64,000 nt of DNA from Chryseobacterium jejuense (GTDB lineage: Bacteria > Bacteroidota > Bacteroidia > Flavobacteriales > Weeksellaceae), in assembly GCF_900100075.1 (NCBI RefSeq), contig NZ_FNEG01000003.1:186001-250000 (forward strand), given 5' to 3'. Position numbers and translations under genes: made by a program. How positions within the stretch are numbered: position 1 is the stretch's first letter; every line of letters starts with the position of its first letter. Under the pieces are notes generated by a model. The model saw nothing but the letters and a program-made list of their open reading frames with translations, had not been told where the DNA came from and searched no databases. Shown here one piece after another: positions 16,629 through 25,706 of the stretch.

Positions 16629-16636
16629 TAGCTTTG
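16629..16636 (+). promoter_or_regulatory. -7 element of the SDR gene pair
   Basis: TAGCTTTG, a full TAnnTTTG match, 19 bp before the ATG at 16656. No -33 TTG at the usual spacing. Confidence 0.55.
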
Positions 16637-16655
16637 TACTGTAAAATTTAATCTT

Positions 16656-17441
16656 ATGGATACCAAAGAATCATATGCTGTGGTTACAGGAGCCAGCCAG
16701 GGACTGGGAAAAGCCTTTGCTGAAAAACTGGCAGAAAAAGGCATCAATCTTATTCTCGTAAGTCTTCCCAATCAGAATTTAACAGAACTTTCCCAAGCAC
16801 TGGAAGAAAAGTATCATATAAAGGTTCATTGCTATGAAGTAGACCTTTCTGTCAATGAAAACGTATTGAAGCTTACAGAATGGCTTAATTCGTCTTTTAA
16901 TATTCATATTTTAATCAATAATGCAGGGCTGGGGGGAACAAAGAAGTTTACGGAGGCAAGCCCAGAATATATCAACACGATTTTGCAGGTTAATGTCACA
17001 GCAACATCGCTTATCACCCACCAATTACTTCCCAATCTTCTAAAGCAGCCTAAAGCTTATATTTTAAATGTTTCAAGCATGGCGGCGTTCTCTCCGATAG
17101 GGTTTAAAACTGTATATCCTGCCTCTAAAAGTTTTATCCATTCCTTTTCAAGAGGTTTGCATGAAGAATTAAAAGACACTAATGTCTTTGTAAGCGTAGT
17201 GAATCCCGGAGCAATGAAAACCAATGCGGATGTCTGTAAAAGAATTGAAAAACAAGGCGTTTGGGGCAGACTGACGCTTTTAAATCCGGATAAAGTAGCA
17301 GCCCGTTGTATTCGGCAGTTATTTAAAAAAGATTCCGTAATTATGGTCAATCCAATAAGCTGGCTGGTGATGAAGATTCTGCCGATATGGATTAAACTTC
17401 CCCTGATGACCCAGGCTATAAAAAGAGAGATCAAAGCATGA
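16656..17441 (+). CDS. SDR-family NAD(P)-dependent oxidoreductase
   Basis: 261-residue short-chain dehydrogenase. TGASQGLG (11-18), NNAG (88-91), Ser140/141 and the YPASK active site (Tyr154, Lys158), and NPGAMKT after strand 6. The C-terminus is hydrophobic then basic (VMKILPIWIKLPLMTQAIK), like lipid- or steroid-handling SDRs attached to membranes. Its stop overlaps the start of the next gene by ATGA, so the two are translationally coupled. Confidence 0.9.
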   Translation: MDTKESYAVVTGASQGLGKAFAEKLAEKGINLILVSLPNQNLTELSQALEEKYHIKVHCYEVDLSVNENVLKLTEWLNSSFNIHILINNAGLGGTKKFTEASPEYINTILQVNVTATSLITHQLLPNLLKQPKAYILNVSSMAAFSPIGFKTVYPASKSFIHSFSRGLHEELKDTNVFVSVVNPGAMKTNADVCKRIEKQGVWGRLTLLNPDKVAARCIRQLFKKDSVIMVNPISWLVMKILPIWIKLPLMTQAIKREIKA

Positions 17442-18409
17442 AAAAAGTTTTTGTAACCGGAGCTACCGGGCTTCTGGGAACCAATGTTATCATTAAATTA
17501 TTACAAAATGGTTATTCTGTTACTGCTCTGGTGCGCCAGAAAAGCAAATATCTGGGTGAAGAAAATGAAAACCTGAAACTGATTGAAGATAGTCTATCCT
17601 CAGATCTTTCAGTATACCTTACTCATGTTGACTGTGTCATTCATATAGCTGCAGAAACGAGTCAGAACCTGATTCGTTATGAAGACTATAAAAAAATAAA
17701 CTATGACCTCACTGTACATTTGTTTTCCCAAGCGGAAACCTGTGGAGTAAGAAGGTTTCTGTTTGTAAGCTCAGCCAACACCATTGGATATGGAAATGAA
17801 AAACAATTAGGAAATGAGAATGAGCTTCAGAAATATCCTTTTACAGACTCTTTTTACGCACAGAGCAAGTTGGCCGCTGAGAACTATCTTTTAAGGAACC
17901 AGAAGGATATGGAAGTTATCATTCTGAATCCTACTTTTATGATTGGAGCTTATGATACAAAACCAAGTTCCGGGAAACTGATTTTCTGGGCCTGGAAAAA
18001 GAAGCTGATCTTCTATCCAAAAGGAGGAAAGAATTTTGTTCATGCAGAAGATGTTGCCAATGGAGTAGTTGCTGCAATTGATAAGGGAAAAAACGGAGAA
18101 AAATACTTATTGGCTCATGAAAATCTAAGCTATAGAGAATTTTTTAATAAAGTAAACCGGATTACCCATCAAAAGCCAATCATGATAGCCATTTCTAATA
18201 ATTTTTTAAGTTTTCTTGGATTAGTTGGTGACGGTTTGAGAAAATTGAAGATAAAAACAAATCTCAGTACTTCCAATATGAAAGCGCTCCAAATCAGGAA
18301 TTATTATTCTCATAAGAAATCAATAGAGGAGCTTGGGATTCAATACCAGCCTATCAATAAAGCGGTTGAAGATGCTGTTCGGTATTTTATTAAAAACAAT
18401 AAGAGTTGA
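17438..18409 (+). CDS. NAD-dependent epimerase/dehydratase (extended SDR)
   Basis: 323-residue extended SDR of the dihydroflavonol-4-reductase-like group. Cofactor motif TGATGLLG (7-14), VIHIAAET, SSANTIGYGN, and the active-site pair Tyr140/Lys144 (YAQSK). ILNPTFMIGAYD and the FVHAEDVANG block match the group. The ATGA overlap with the preceding SDR suggests sequential steps in one pathway; the substrate, perhaps an acyl or isoprenoid aldehyde or ketone, is unknown. Confidence 0.88.
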   Translation: MKKVFVTGATGLLGTNVIIKLLQNGYSVTALVRQKSKYLGEENENLKLIEDSLSSDLSVYLTHVDCVIHIAAETSQNLIRYEDYKKINYDLTVHLFSQAETCGVRRFLFVSSANTIGYGNEKQLGNENELQKYPFTDSFYAQSKLAAENYLLRNQKDMEVIILNPTFMIGAYDTKPSSGKLIFWAWKKKLIFYPKGGKNFVHAEDVANGVVAAIDKGKNGEKYLLAHENLSYREFFNKVNRITHQKPIMIAISNNFLSFLGLVGDGLRKLKIKTNLSTSNMKALQIRNYYSHKKSIEELGIQYQPINKAVEDAVRYFIKNNKS

Positions 18410-18430
18410 TTTTTCATTCTGTAAATAAAA

Positions 18431-18460
18431 AAGCCAGCTTTTAAAAGCTGGCTTTATCAA
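18431..18460. terminator. Bidirectional terminator
   Basis: Perfect 12-bp inverted repeat AAGCCAGCTTTT / AAAAGCTGGCTT (18431-18454) between convergent genes, with an A run on the left and CTTTAT on the right. Confidence 0.85.
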
Positions 18461-18461
18461 A

Positions 18462-20003
18462 TTATCTTGTTATGGTCTGAGTTATATTTTTATTGGAAAC
18501 AACGCAGGCTTTGCTACAGTTATTTGTACTTGAAATATTAACCTGTACCAGTGCCGGCAATGATCTGTATTCTTCCTTATTATAAGGAGCTTCAGTACCA
18601 TTGCTTCCACCGCCCTTAATATCATATTGTATTTGGGCAATTCCTGTAAATCCACTGGCAGGCCTAAAAGAAAGGGCTCCCGTAGTGGATGAATAGGTCC
18701 ATGTTCCTTGGCTGTTGGTATAAACATTACCTGTTATATTCGGAATCACAGCTCCATTGTTATCCAAAAACCGAAATGAATTAAAATCAAGGTTATTATA
18801 GGAAAGTGTAGGCGGGTTTTGACCACCTGCTGAAGAATAGGCTGCATCATTAAGCAAAGGATAATAGATTGATTTGATTCCCGGGCAACCACCAAACAGG
18901 TCATCTGTTACTTCAGCAGCATAAGGTCTTGTAACCCCTAAGTTTTTCAATAAATGGATGTTTTTAGCAGCTCCTGTAGAAGCAGCAAATCCAATTCTGA
19001 AAGTTGAAGGAGCTGAAGTATCCAGAGTTCTTACCGTAGTGTTGGATATGGTAGTTTCTGTATATTTCAGTGAAGTTGGGTAGTAATAATTATCAATCAC
19101 TTTTTCCTTCACATTTCCGTGCTGTATTTCCAGAGTTATATTGTAACCGCCGGCAGGATTGGGCACCAAAACAACATATGCTTTACGAAATCTTACATCA
19201 TTTTCATTTTGAGGAATGGTAGTTCCTCCGCTTTCAATACTGAATTGCTGAAGACCTGCGTTTTTAATACCAATATATTTTCCCGTTGTAGTATCCAGAT
19301 AAGCAGATCTGTTGCTGCTGGAAGGGGAAGCATTGGTTGCAATACTGTAAAGCAATGGGTAACCATTGTATCCCGCAGGCTCAGCCGATGATAGATATTG
19401 GTTTCCACGCTTACCTCTTAAAGAAACATTGCTTCTTCCATCGGCTAATGTTACTCCAAATATCCCATTTCTCACTCTTTCACGCTGGTTAAAGCTTGTT
19501 TTGAAATTTCCAAATTCATCCAGCCCTATTCCAAGATAGGCTCCTCTCAATCCTTCCGTGGATTCTCTGCCGCGTACAAAACTATATCCTAATCCTCCTC
19601 CAAAATATCCCAGATTAAGCTGATCTTTAGGAATAGATCCGTCTACCAGAAATATAGAAATACCGTCTCCTCCGTTGGTATTTCCTCCATAAATGGCAAA
19701 TTCAAATTCGAATTTAATTCCCTGATCACTTTTGAATATCTTATCCGCGAGGATTACTCCTCCTGAAATGTTATTGATGCTGCGGGTAAGTCGTAATCCA
19801 TCCGTGGTAAAGGTAGCATCATTCTGCACACCACTTGTTGCTACTTTATAGGCTTCCTGAGGCTGTAATCCTTGTGTAAAGTTGACAAAATATGGATATC
19901 CGGTTCCCTGTTCATTCTGCGCCTTAATATTTTGAGCGAAAATAACCAGAGGAAACGTAAGCAAGAGCCTTTTGTATCGCATAATTGATTTACTTTTTAT
20001 CAT
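18462..20003 (-). CDS. Secreted lectin-like (ConA-type) protein
   Basis: 513-residue secreted protein with a signal peptide ending IKAQ. Residues about 35-350 resemble the L-type (legume) lectin/ConA-like beta sandwich (FEFEFAIYGGN, GDGISIFLVDG, GGGLGYS, GAYLGIGLDEFGNF). The C-terminal part (TYSSTTGALSFRPASGFTG) looks like a cadherin- or Ig-like surface repeat. No clear T9SS sorting domain was seen. It starts 8 bp after the gene at 20011 and belongs to that operon; an alternative start at 19982 is possible. Sugar binding at the surface is an inference. Confidence 0.78.
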   Translation of the reverse strand: MIKSKSIMRYKRLLLTFPLVIFAQNIKAQNEQGTGYPYFVNFTQGLQPQEAYKVATSGVQNDATFTTDGLRLTRSINNISGGVILADKIFKSDQGIKFEFEFAIYGGNTNGGDGISIFLVDGSIPKDQLNLGYFGGGLGYSFVRGRESTEGLRGAYLGIGLDEFGNFKTSFNQRERVRNGIFGVTLADGRSNVSLRGKRGNQYLSSAEPAGYNGYPLLYSIATNASPSSSNRSAYLDTTTGKYIGIKNAGLQQFSIESGGTTIPQNENDVRFRKAYVVLVPNPAGGYNITLEIQHGNVKEKVIDNYYYPTSLKYTETTISNTTVRTLDTSAPSTFRIGFAASTGAAKNIHLLKNLGVTRPYAAEVTDDLFGGCPGIKSIYYPLLNDAAYSSAGGQNPPTLSYNNLDFNSFRFLDNNGAVIPNITGNVYTNSQGTWTYSSTTGALSFRPASGFTGIAQIQYDIKGGGSNGTEAPYNKEEYRSLPALVQVNISSTNNCSKACVVSNKNITQTITR

Positions 20004-20010
20004 AACTCAA

Positions 20011-20583
20011 TTATTTGACAACAAAAACAATATTGATAAAAGAACAGTCTGTAGCGGCTGCTTTTACATCATACCTCATTACACCATCATCAGAAATAGT
20101 AATATTACTAAATACATTAGGATCAGCATCCGTTACATAATAGTAAAGATCTCTGCTGGAAGGGAAAAAAGGAATGGCTGCAGGAGCACTGGTGCTTTTG
20201 GCTCTTGGAGATCCGAACTGAGTCTTATACAGTGTATATAAATCTTTAGTTCGGCCAGCTGCAGTGGTGGAAGTATCAAAAGAAACACTAGGCATATAAA
20301 ACATTTTTACAGCATTATTACTGATGCATAGCCAATCTGGGCTGGTTGGTGTTCCCACATTCTGACTTAAACATTTCTTATCAGTGTCATAAATAAGAAG
20401 GGAGTTAGCTGGTTTGGAAATAGCATCTCTTTTTGCAGTAGTAAGTCTTGGTATCAACATTCCCTTATCCTGACTGTAAATATCAAGGGCTGCACTGCCA
20501 TCTGGAGTAGGAGTATTAATCCCTACTTGAGCAAATGAAAACGAACTTACTAAAACGATTGGTAGAAATAATTTTTTAATCAT
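20011..20583 (-). CDS. Secreted protein with an AQVGINTPTP N-terminus
   Basis: 190-residue secreted protein of unknown function. The signal peptide ends FSFAQ and the mature part begins VGINTPTPDGSAALDI, a common start of flavobacterial surface and tail-like proteins, followed by GMLIPRLTTAKRDAI. The C-terminal half has no known domain. It precedes the lectin-like gene by 8 bp and has a long 5' region of 566 bp without genes. Confidence 0.78.
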   Translation of the reverse strand: MIKKLFLPIVLVSSFSFAQVGINTPTPDGSAALDIYSQDKGMLIPRLTTAKRDAISKPANSLLIYDTDKKCLSQNVGTPTSPDWLCISNNAVKMFYMPSVSFDTSTTAAGRTKDLYTLYKTQFGSPRAKSTSAPAAIPFFPSSRDLYYYVTDADPNVFSNITISDDGVMRYDVKAAATDCSFINIVFVVK

Positions 20584-21149
20584 GATGTTCTTAAATAATT
20601 TTTTATCTAGGTATTTTATGTTTTTTTTTAATGGTTATGTTTTTAGTTAAGACGAATCTTCAGGAGGCTTAGTTCCAAAAAGGAAATAAGGATCTCTAAC
20701 AGTTCATTGAAACAATGAATTGCTATTTTCAAAAAATGACATAATGAGGCCTTTTATTTCAAAAGCCAATAACAGATATAACAGTGATGTCTCATAGAGA
20801 AACATACTATGCTTAACTGGAAAGTCGAAAAAATGAATTGAGTTAAGTGACCGTGTAAGCCCTTAAATAAGTAAGATTCATCTTCCCTCGTGTTTTTTGT
20901 AAATGTACGAATAAATTACTTGTTGGCTTGCTTTCAGAAGGTTGAATTTTAATTTATCCTCAATAGTTAATCTAATTATTATATTTTAGTTTAAATTTTT
21001 ATATAATTAACAATTTATTGGGATTATTTTTAATGTGTAAATCTTTATGTTTTATTAAAGAATCTTAAAATGAAGTGTATTAACACGGATAAATTGGAGA
21101 AAATACGGGGAAATTCTCTTTTTTTTTATCTAATGAACTGAAAAATAGT
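20584..21149. other. Gene-free 566-bp region
   Basis: No convincing ORF. It probably holds the promoter of the 20583 gene: TTAGTTAAGACGAAT at 20643-20657 repeats the string found upstream of both peptide arrays. A perfect 7-bp hairpin TTCATTG/CAATGAA lies at 20703-20719. The remainder is AT-rich with nothing recognised. Confidence 0.5.
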
Positions 21150-21509
21150 CTAGTTTGAAAAATGAGTCAAAGCTTCATCCAATGTTCCTACAAAATTAAC
21201 ATGCCCGGTTTTATTACTTTCAAAGATAAAATCCTTCATGCTTTTGCTTTCATACTTGCTGAAATCTCCAATAATAGCCAATCCAATGCGGTAATTGGAA
21301 AATTTTTGCAGAATTTCTCCTGCTATTTTGGTTTTCAGATCAAAAAAATCGAGAGTAATGTTCTTTTCATAAACAATTACTTTATCGAAGCCCTGATAAT
21401 AGATATTTCCCATGAGATCCAACCCATCTTCCGCAGATTGAATGATGATTTGATCCGAAGTAACTTCAGCAATTTTTATATTTCCGGCATTGTGTGGTTT
21501 GATGATCAT
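21150..21509 (-). CDS. DUF4180-family protein
   Basis: 119-residue cytosolic protein of the DUF4180 family, function unknown. Matching segments are ITSDQ-like near residue 17, DLMGNIYYQGFDKVIVYE, FFDLKTKIAGEILQKFSNY and the C-terminal VNFVGTLDEAL. No catalytic motif is apparent. It lies 37 bp before prmC on the same strand and may be the first gene of that transcript. Confidence 0.82.
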   Translation of the reverse strand: MIIKPHNAGNIKIAEVTSDQIIIQSAEDGLDLMGNIYYQGFDKVIVYEKNITLDFFDLKTKIAGEILQKFSNYRIGLAIIGDFSKYESKSMKDFIFESNKTGHVNFVGTLDEALTHFSN

Positions 21510-21546
21510 GAGTTATGTGATGTATGGTTATGAGAGATAAAATTAC

Positions 21547-22395
21547 TTATTTTCTCCCATAAATAAACCGGTCATTTTCAGATAAGTCTTTTAATAACTG
21601 TGCGTTGGAGAAAAAATTATACAGATCCAGCGTTTCAGGTCCCAACTTTTGGTTGATTTCTAAAAATAGAAGTCCATTATTTTTCAGATGTTCTCTGGAA
21701 TCCTCTGCAATCTTTCGGTAAAAGATCAAAGCATCGGAAGTAGGGGAGAACAGTGCCATAGTAGGTTCAAACCCTTTTACGGAATCTTCGATCTCTATTT
21801 CTTCTTCAATACCTATATAAGGTGGGTTGGAGATGATAACATCATATTCTCCAGTGAGCTGGATATTCAGATAGTCTGCATGGATTAACTGAATATCAAG
21901 TTGGTGATAGGCTGCGTTCCGTTGTGCTGTTTCCAAAGCTTTTTCAGAAAAATCTATGGAAGATATTTCAGCGTTTGGAAAATGCTTTTTCAAAACCAAA
22001 GGAATCACTCCGCTTCCCGTACCAATATCAAGAATCTTTAATCCCGAACCATTATTTTCTAACTTTTGAATTTCACGGATCGCTATTTCCAAAAGTTCTT
22101 CTGTTTCAGGACGCGGAATTAAAACATGTTCATCCACAAGAAAAGTCATTCCGTAAAACTCCGTTTCTCCAAGAATCTGCTGATAAGGTCTTCCGGTTTT
22201 AAGCTCAGAAACCAGAGAACATAACTTTTGTTCATCATCTGTCAGAAGTTCCTGTTCGGAAAATCGTCTTTGTTCAAACGAATTGAAGCCTACAATTTTA
22301 TGAACCAATATAGAGACTAAAAAAGCACTTTCCGACTCAGTATAAAGGTCGGAAAGTTCTGCTTTGAAGTGTTTTTTAAATGTTGATATTGTCAT
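21547..22395 (-). CDS. prmC: Release factor glutamine methyltransferase PrmC
   Basis: 282-residue enzyme that methylates the GGQ glutamine of class I release factors using SAM. PRPETE (94-99), SAM motif I DIGTGSG (123-129) and the NPPY motif (190-193) typical of N5-glutamine methyltransferases. The N-terminal helical domain is present. Its start directly abuts the yaaA stop (22396), so yaaA and prmC are in one operon. Confidence 0.95.
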   Translation of the reverse strand: MTISTFKKHFKAELSDLYTESESAFLVSILVHKIVGFNSFEQRRFSEQELLTDDEQKLCSLVSELKTGRPYQQILGETEFYGMTFLVDEHVLIPRPETEELLEIAIREIQKLENNGSGLKILDIGTGSGVIPLVLKKHFPNAEISSIDFSEKALETAQRNAAYHQLDIQLIHADYLNIQLTGEYDVIISNPPYIGIEEEIEIEDSVKGFEPTMALFSPTSDALIFYRKIAEDSREHLKNNGLLFLEINQKLGPETLDLYNFFSNAQLLKDLSENDRFIYGRK

Positions 22396-23154
22396 TTATC
22401 TTGTGAAAACCAGTTTAGTGTCAGTAGATTTTTCTTCATCAATTCTGTATCCTTCATAATCGAAAGCCTTTACATCATCCAACGTCTGAGCATTGGTTTC
22501 TGCACAGAATCTTACCACAAGACCTCTTGCATGTTTGGTATAGACTACAATAGTTTTCAGTTTACCCTCTTTCAATTCATAAAAATCAAAATCAATCACC
22601 TTATGGTTCAGTTTTTTCCTGTCGATAACTTTTCCATATTCATTACTGGCTAAATGAAGCAGAATTTCTCCTTTTTTCATCTCAGTATTCAGCTGTTCTG
22701 TGATTTTTTCTCTCCAGAATTCATATAAGTTTTTATACTGGTCGAACTCAAAATGACGACCCATTTCCAACCTATAAAGCATTACTTTATCAGAAGGCTT
22801 CAGAAGACCATATAGTCCGGAAAGCATTCTGTAGTTCTTTTGAAGATAATCTACAGCCGTTTTGTCAAGTGTTTTGGCATCTAATCCTCTGTATACTTCT
22901 CCTGTAAAGGCAAGCATAGCAGGAGCAGATTCTTTAGCTGTAGGCTTTGATTTCCATTTTTGATTTCTTTCCCAGTTTTCATCAGCCAGCTTAGGCGAGA
23001 TTTCCATAAGTTCGGAAAGATATTTTGGTGATTTTTCTTTTAAATAAGTTTGTATAAAAGCTGCCTCTTCAATGAATTTAGGAGTCGTTGATTTCAACAG
23101 GTCTGTTGAATTTTCTACGTTCATTAATTTGGCAGGTGATGTTACAATTTTCAT
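22396..23154 (-). CDS. yaaA: Peroxide stress protein YaaA (UPF0246)
   Basis: 252-residue cytosolic protein of the YaaA family, which in E. coli lowers free iron under peroxide stress. Matches are the N-terminal MKIVTSPAK, LAFTGEVYRGLDA, YRMLSGLYGLLKP, NLYEFWREKIT and YTKHARGLVVRF. An upstream start at 23187 would overlap the CPBP gene; 23154 gives the family N-terminus. Confidence 0.93.
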   Translation of the reverse strand: MKIVTSPAKLMNVENSTDLLKSTTPKFIEEAAFIQTYLKEKSPKYLSELMEISPKLADENWERNQKWKSKPTAKESAPAMLAFTGEVYRGLDAKTLDKTAVDYLQKNYRMLSGLYGLLKPSDKVMLYRLEMGRHFEFDQYKNLYEFWREKITEQLNTEMKKGEILLHLASNEYGKVIDRKKLNHKVIDFDFYELKEGKLKTIVVYTKHARGLVVRFCAETNAQTLDDVKAFDYEGYRIDEEKSTDTKLVFTR

Positions 23155-23158
23155 AATG

Positions 23159-23872
23159 TTAAAATACAGATAAATGTTTAAAATCAATAAAATTCATTGC
23201 CATCAGCGTGACAAAGTCAATCATAAAATGACAGACAATAAGAATTTTAATATTTGAATATTTTTTATAAAACATAGCAAAAACGACTCCAATAAAGAAA
23301 GGTACAACGACCTGACCTATGGTTCCGTAAGTGCTGTGCAGAATTCCGAATAAAGCAGCAGAGACTAAGATCCCAGCTAACGGACTGTTATATATTTTCT
23401 CAATCCTGGGTTGTATATATCCGCGCATCAGAAGCTCTTCTACAGCGCCGGCTGTAAAACATGTAAAAATAATTAAAAAATAATCATTTTTAAAAAGGGT
23501 AGTGAATTGTAAAATTTTACTGCCATCTTCTTTATGGATTAAAAACTGAATCAATCCATTTAAAATAGCTCCCCCAAAAACACAGGCCAGATATAAAACG
23601 ATTACCGCCTTAATGCTGAATGCAATTGAATATTTCTTTTCTATTTTAAGTAAAAAAGAACCTTTTTCAATAAAAAGACTATACAGAAATGTGATAAGTA
23701 AAACGGCCCAAAGAGCAATTCTACTTAGAGAGAAAGTATTTCCTGTAACCGTTTTTACCCCTGTAATCATACTGATAACAGGGAAAACATAAAGCATCAT
23801 GATGCCTAAAAGCACAAATGTAAGTAGAATTCCTACAGAATATTTTCCATTAAGCCCCATAAAACCTATCAA
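23159..23872 (-). CDS. CPBP-family intramembrane glutamic endopeptidase
   Basis: 237-residue polytopic membrane protein of the CAAX-prenyl-protease-like (CPBP/Abi) family. The active-site motifs are EELLMRG (Glu145/146, Arg150), His179 in GILHSTYG, and His215 with Asp219 in CHFMIDF. It is 4 bp from the yaaA start and so in the same operon. Substrate unknown; bacteriocin self-immunity is one role reported for the family, but nothing here proves it. Confidence 0.9.
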   Translation of the reverse strand: MIGFMGLNGKYSVGILLTFVLLGIMMLYVFPVISMITGVKTVTGNTFSLSRIALWAVLLITFLYSLFIEKGSFLLKIEKKYSIAFSIKAVIVLYLACVFGGAILNGLIQFLIHKEDGSKILQFTTLFKNDYFLIIFTCFTAGAVEELLMRGYIQPRIEKIYNSPLAGILVSAALFGILHSTYGTIGQVVVPFFIGVVFAMFYKKYSNIKILIVCHFMIDFVTLMAMNFIDFKHLSVF

Positions 23873-23920
23873 CCATAACTATTATGCTACACCAGAACCT
23901 TAAATGTCAAAACTTTTGAA

Positions 23921-24532
23921 TTAAATAATTCCTTTTCCCTGACGAATAATTTCAGGTTCTCCGGAAGTAAGATCCACAATAGTTGATGCTACATTATCTC
24001 CATATCCGGAATCAATAACGATGTCTACCAGATGATCGTATTTTTCAGCAATCAGTTCTGGATCTGTAGAATATTCGATAATTTCATCATCATCTCTGAT
24101 GGAGGTTGATGCAATAGGGTGGCCCAATTTTTCAACAATAAGCTGTGGAATGGGATGATCCGGTACACGGATACCGATTGTTTTATGTCCTTTATAAGCT
24201 AAAGGCAAGCTTTTGTTAGCTTCAAGAATAAAAGTGAATGGCCCCGGAAGGTGACTTTTCAGAAATCTGAACACTGAAGTATCTATAGGTCTTGTAAAGT
24301 CAGAAAGATGACTCAGATCATTACAGATTATCGAGAATTTTGACTTTTCAAGCTTTAATTTTTTGAGTTGAGCCAGCTTCTCCATGGCTTTTATATCAAA
24401 AATATTACAGCCAAGTGCATAAATTGTATCGGAGGGATAGATAATCAATCCGCCATTATTTAATGTTTTAATGACTTCATTCACAAGATTTTCCTGTGGG
24501 TTGTCGGGATAAATTTTTAATATCTTTGCCAT
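23921..24532 (-). CDS. YciO-type protein (Sua5/YciO/YrdC family)
   Basis: 203-residue protein of the family that makes threonylcarbamoyl-AMP for tRNA t6A. The sequence resembles E. coli YciO more than TsaC: IYPDNPQENLV, GGLIIYPSDTIYALGC, GPFTFILEA, TIGIRVPDHPI, and STS where TsaC has SAN. Annotation pipelines usually name it L-threonylcarbamoyladenylate synthase, but catalysis by the YciO branch is less certain. The ATG at 24532 begins four bases after a TATCTTTG box read on the minus strand, suggesting a very short or absent leader. It diverges from the tRNA array. Confidence 0.85.
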   Translation of the reverse strand: MAKILKIYPDNPQENLVNEVIKTLNNGGLIIYPSDTIYALGCNIFDIKAMEKLAQLKKLKLEKSKFSIICNDLSHLSDFTRPIDTSVFRFLKSHLPGPFTFILEANKSLPLAYKGHKTIGIRVPDHPIPQLIVEKLGHPIASTSIRDDDEIIEYSTDPELIAEKYDHLVDIVIDSGYGDNVASTIVDLTSGEPEIIRQGKGII

Positions 24533-24536
24533 AAAA

Positions 24537-24544
24537 CAAAGATA
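24537..24544 (-). promoter_or_regulatory. -7 element of the YciO-type gene
   Basis: On the minus strand TATCTTTG, a full match to TAnnTTTG, ending four bases before the chosen ATG. The transcript may be nearly leaderless. Confidence 0.55.
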
Positions 24545-24614
24545 CAAATAATAAAATAGTTTTCATAAAAGTCCTTTATTTAAAAGAAAAATTAGGATTT
24601 GTGAAAAATATTCG

Positions 24615-24622
24615 TACCTTTG
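24615..24622 (+). promoter_or_regulatory. -7 element of the initiator tRNA array
   Basis: TACCTTTG matches TAnnTTTG and ends 11 bp before the first tRNA. A TTG at 24599-24601 is only 13 bp upstream, shorter than the usual -33 spacing. Confidence 0.6.
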
Positions 24623-24633
24623 CAATCCAATAT

Positions 24634-24706
<73 letters not shown>

Positions 24707-24744
24707 CTAAGCAAGTGTTTTCGGTAAACACTCTAAAAATACAC

Positions 24745-24817
<73 letters not shown>

Positions 24818-24855
24818 CTAAGTAAGTGCTTTCGGTAAGCACTCTAAAAATACAC

Positions 24856-24928
<73 letters not shown>

Positions 24929-24967
24929 CTAAGTTAAGTGCCTTCGGTAGGCACTCTAAAAATACAC

Positions 24968-25040
<73 letters not shown>

Positions 25041-25079
25041 CTAAGTTAAGTGCCTTCGGTAAGCACTCTAAAAATACAC

Positions 25080-25152
<73 letters not shown>

Positions 25153-25160
25153 CTAAGCTG

Positions 25161-25192
25161 GAGAAGTAATTTGATATTGCTTCTCTTTTTTA
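25161..25192 (+). terminator. Terminator of the tRNA array
   Basis: Stem GAGAAGTAAT / ATTGCTTCTC (one G-T pair; 25161-25170 / 25176-25185) followed by six T. Confidence 0.85.
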
Positions 25193-25254
25193 TTTCCTGC
25201 TATTAATACCTTCATATACTTTCCTGATTATATAATTGATGAATACTTCTACCA

Positions 25255-25645
25255 GCGTTTTTGTCATTGCGAGCAAAGCGAAGCAATCTCAACTTTGAAA
25301 ATAGGTTGGAAATCGCAAAGCTGCAAAGCCTTTTTGAATGACTGCTGTTGTAAGGCACAAGGATTTTATCTCCGATAAAACTGAATATGGATAGTTTTCT
25401 AACAGATTTCACTGATTACACAGATGCTTATAAGGGAGCTTTTGATTCCTTTTTAATGGCCACGTAACGTTTTATAAAAAACTCTCGCAGATTTTGCAGA
25501 TGAGGCAGATTTTTGAAAAAAATAATCACCACGAATGCATGAATGATTTTGTTTACAGATAAAGCCTATGTGCCTATGTGGTTAAAAAAAAATACAAAGG
25601 TACATAGGCTTTTAAAACTTATTTATTCGTGCATTCGTGGCAAAA
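25255..25645 (-). repeat. Diverged, reversed copy of intergenic repeat B
   Basis: Reading the minus strand, this stretch follows unit B of 8181-8857: GTCATTGCGAGCAAAGCGAAG and GCAATCTCAAC, GGTTGGAAATCGCAAAG, AAGGCACAAGGATTTTATC and TCCGATAAAA. Near the end, CACGAATGCATGAATGATTT with CCTATGTGGTTAAAA (25526-25590) and TTCGTGCATTCGTGGC (25627-25642) form a facing pair. No gene; this fills most of the 554-bp gap before the methyltransferase. Confidence 0.8.
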
Positions 25646-25706
25646 AATATGGGTCTGTGTTTCTAGCTCCAAGATACTGAGGGTATCTTTGGAGATTCAG
25701 AAGATA

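Noticed and set aside
23159-23872. CPBP protease as the immunity protein for the GG-leader peptides
   Set aside because: CPBP members can be bacteriocin immunity proteins, but this one is 17 kb away in the yaaA-prmC operon with no link to the arrays.
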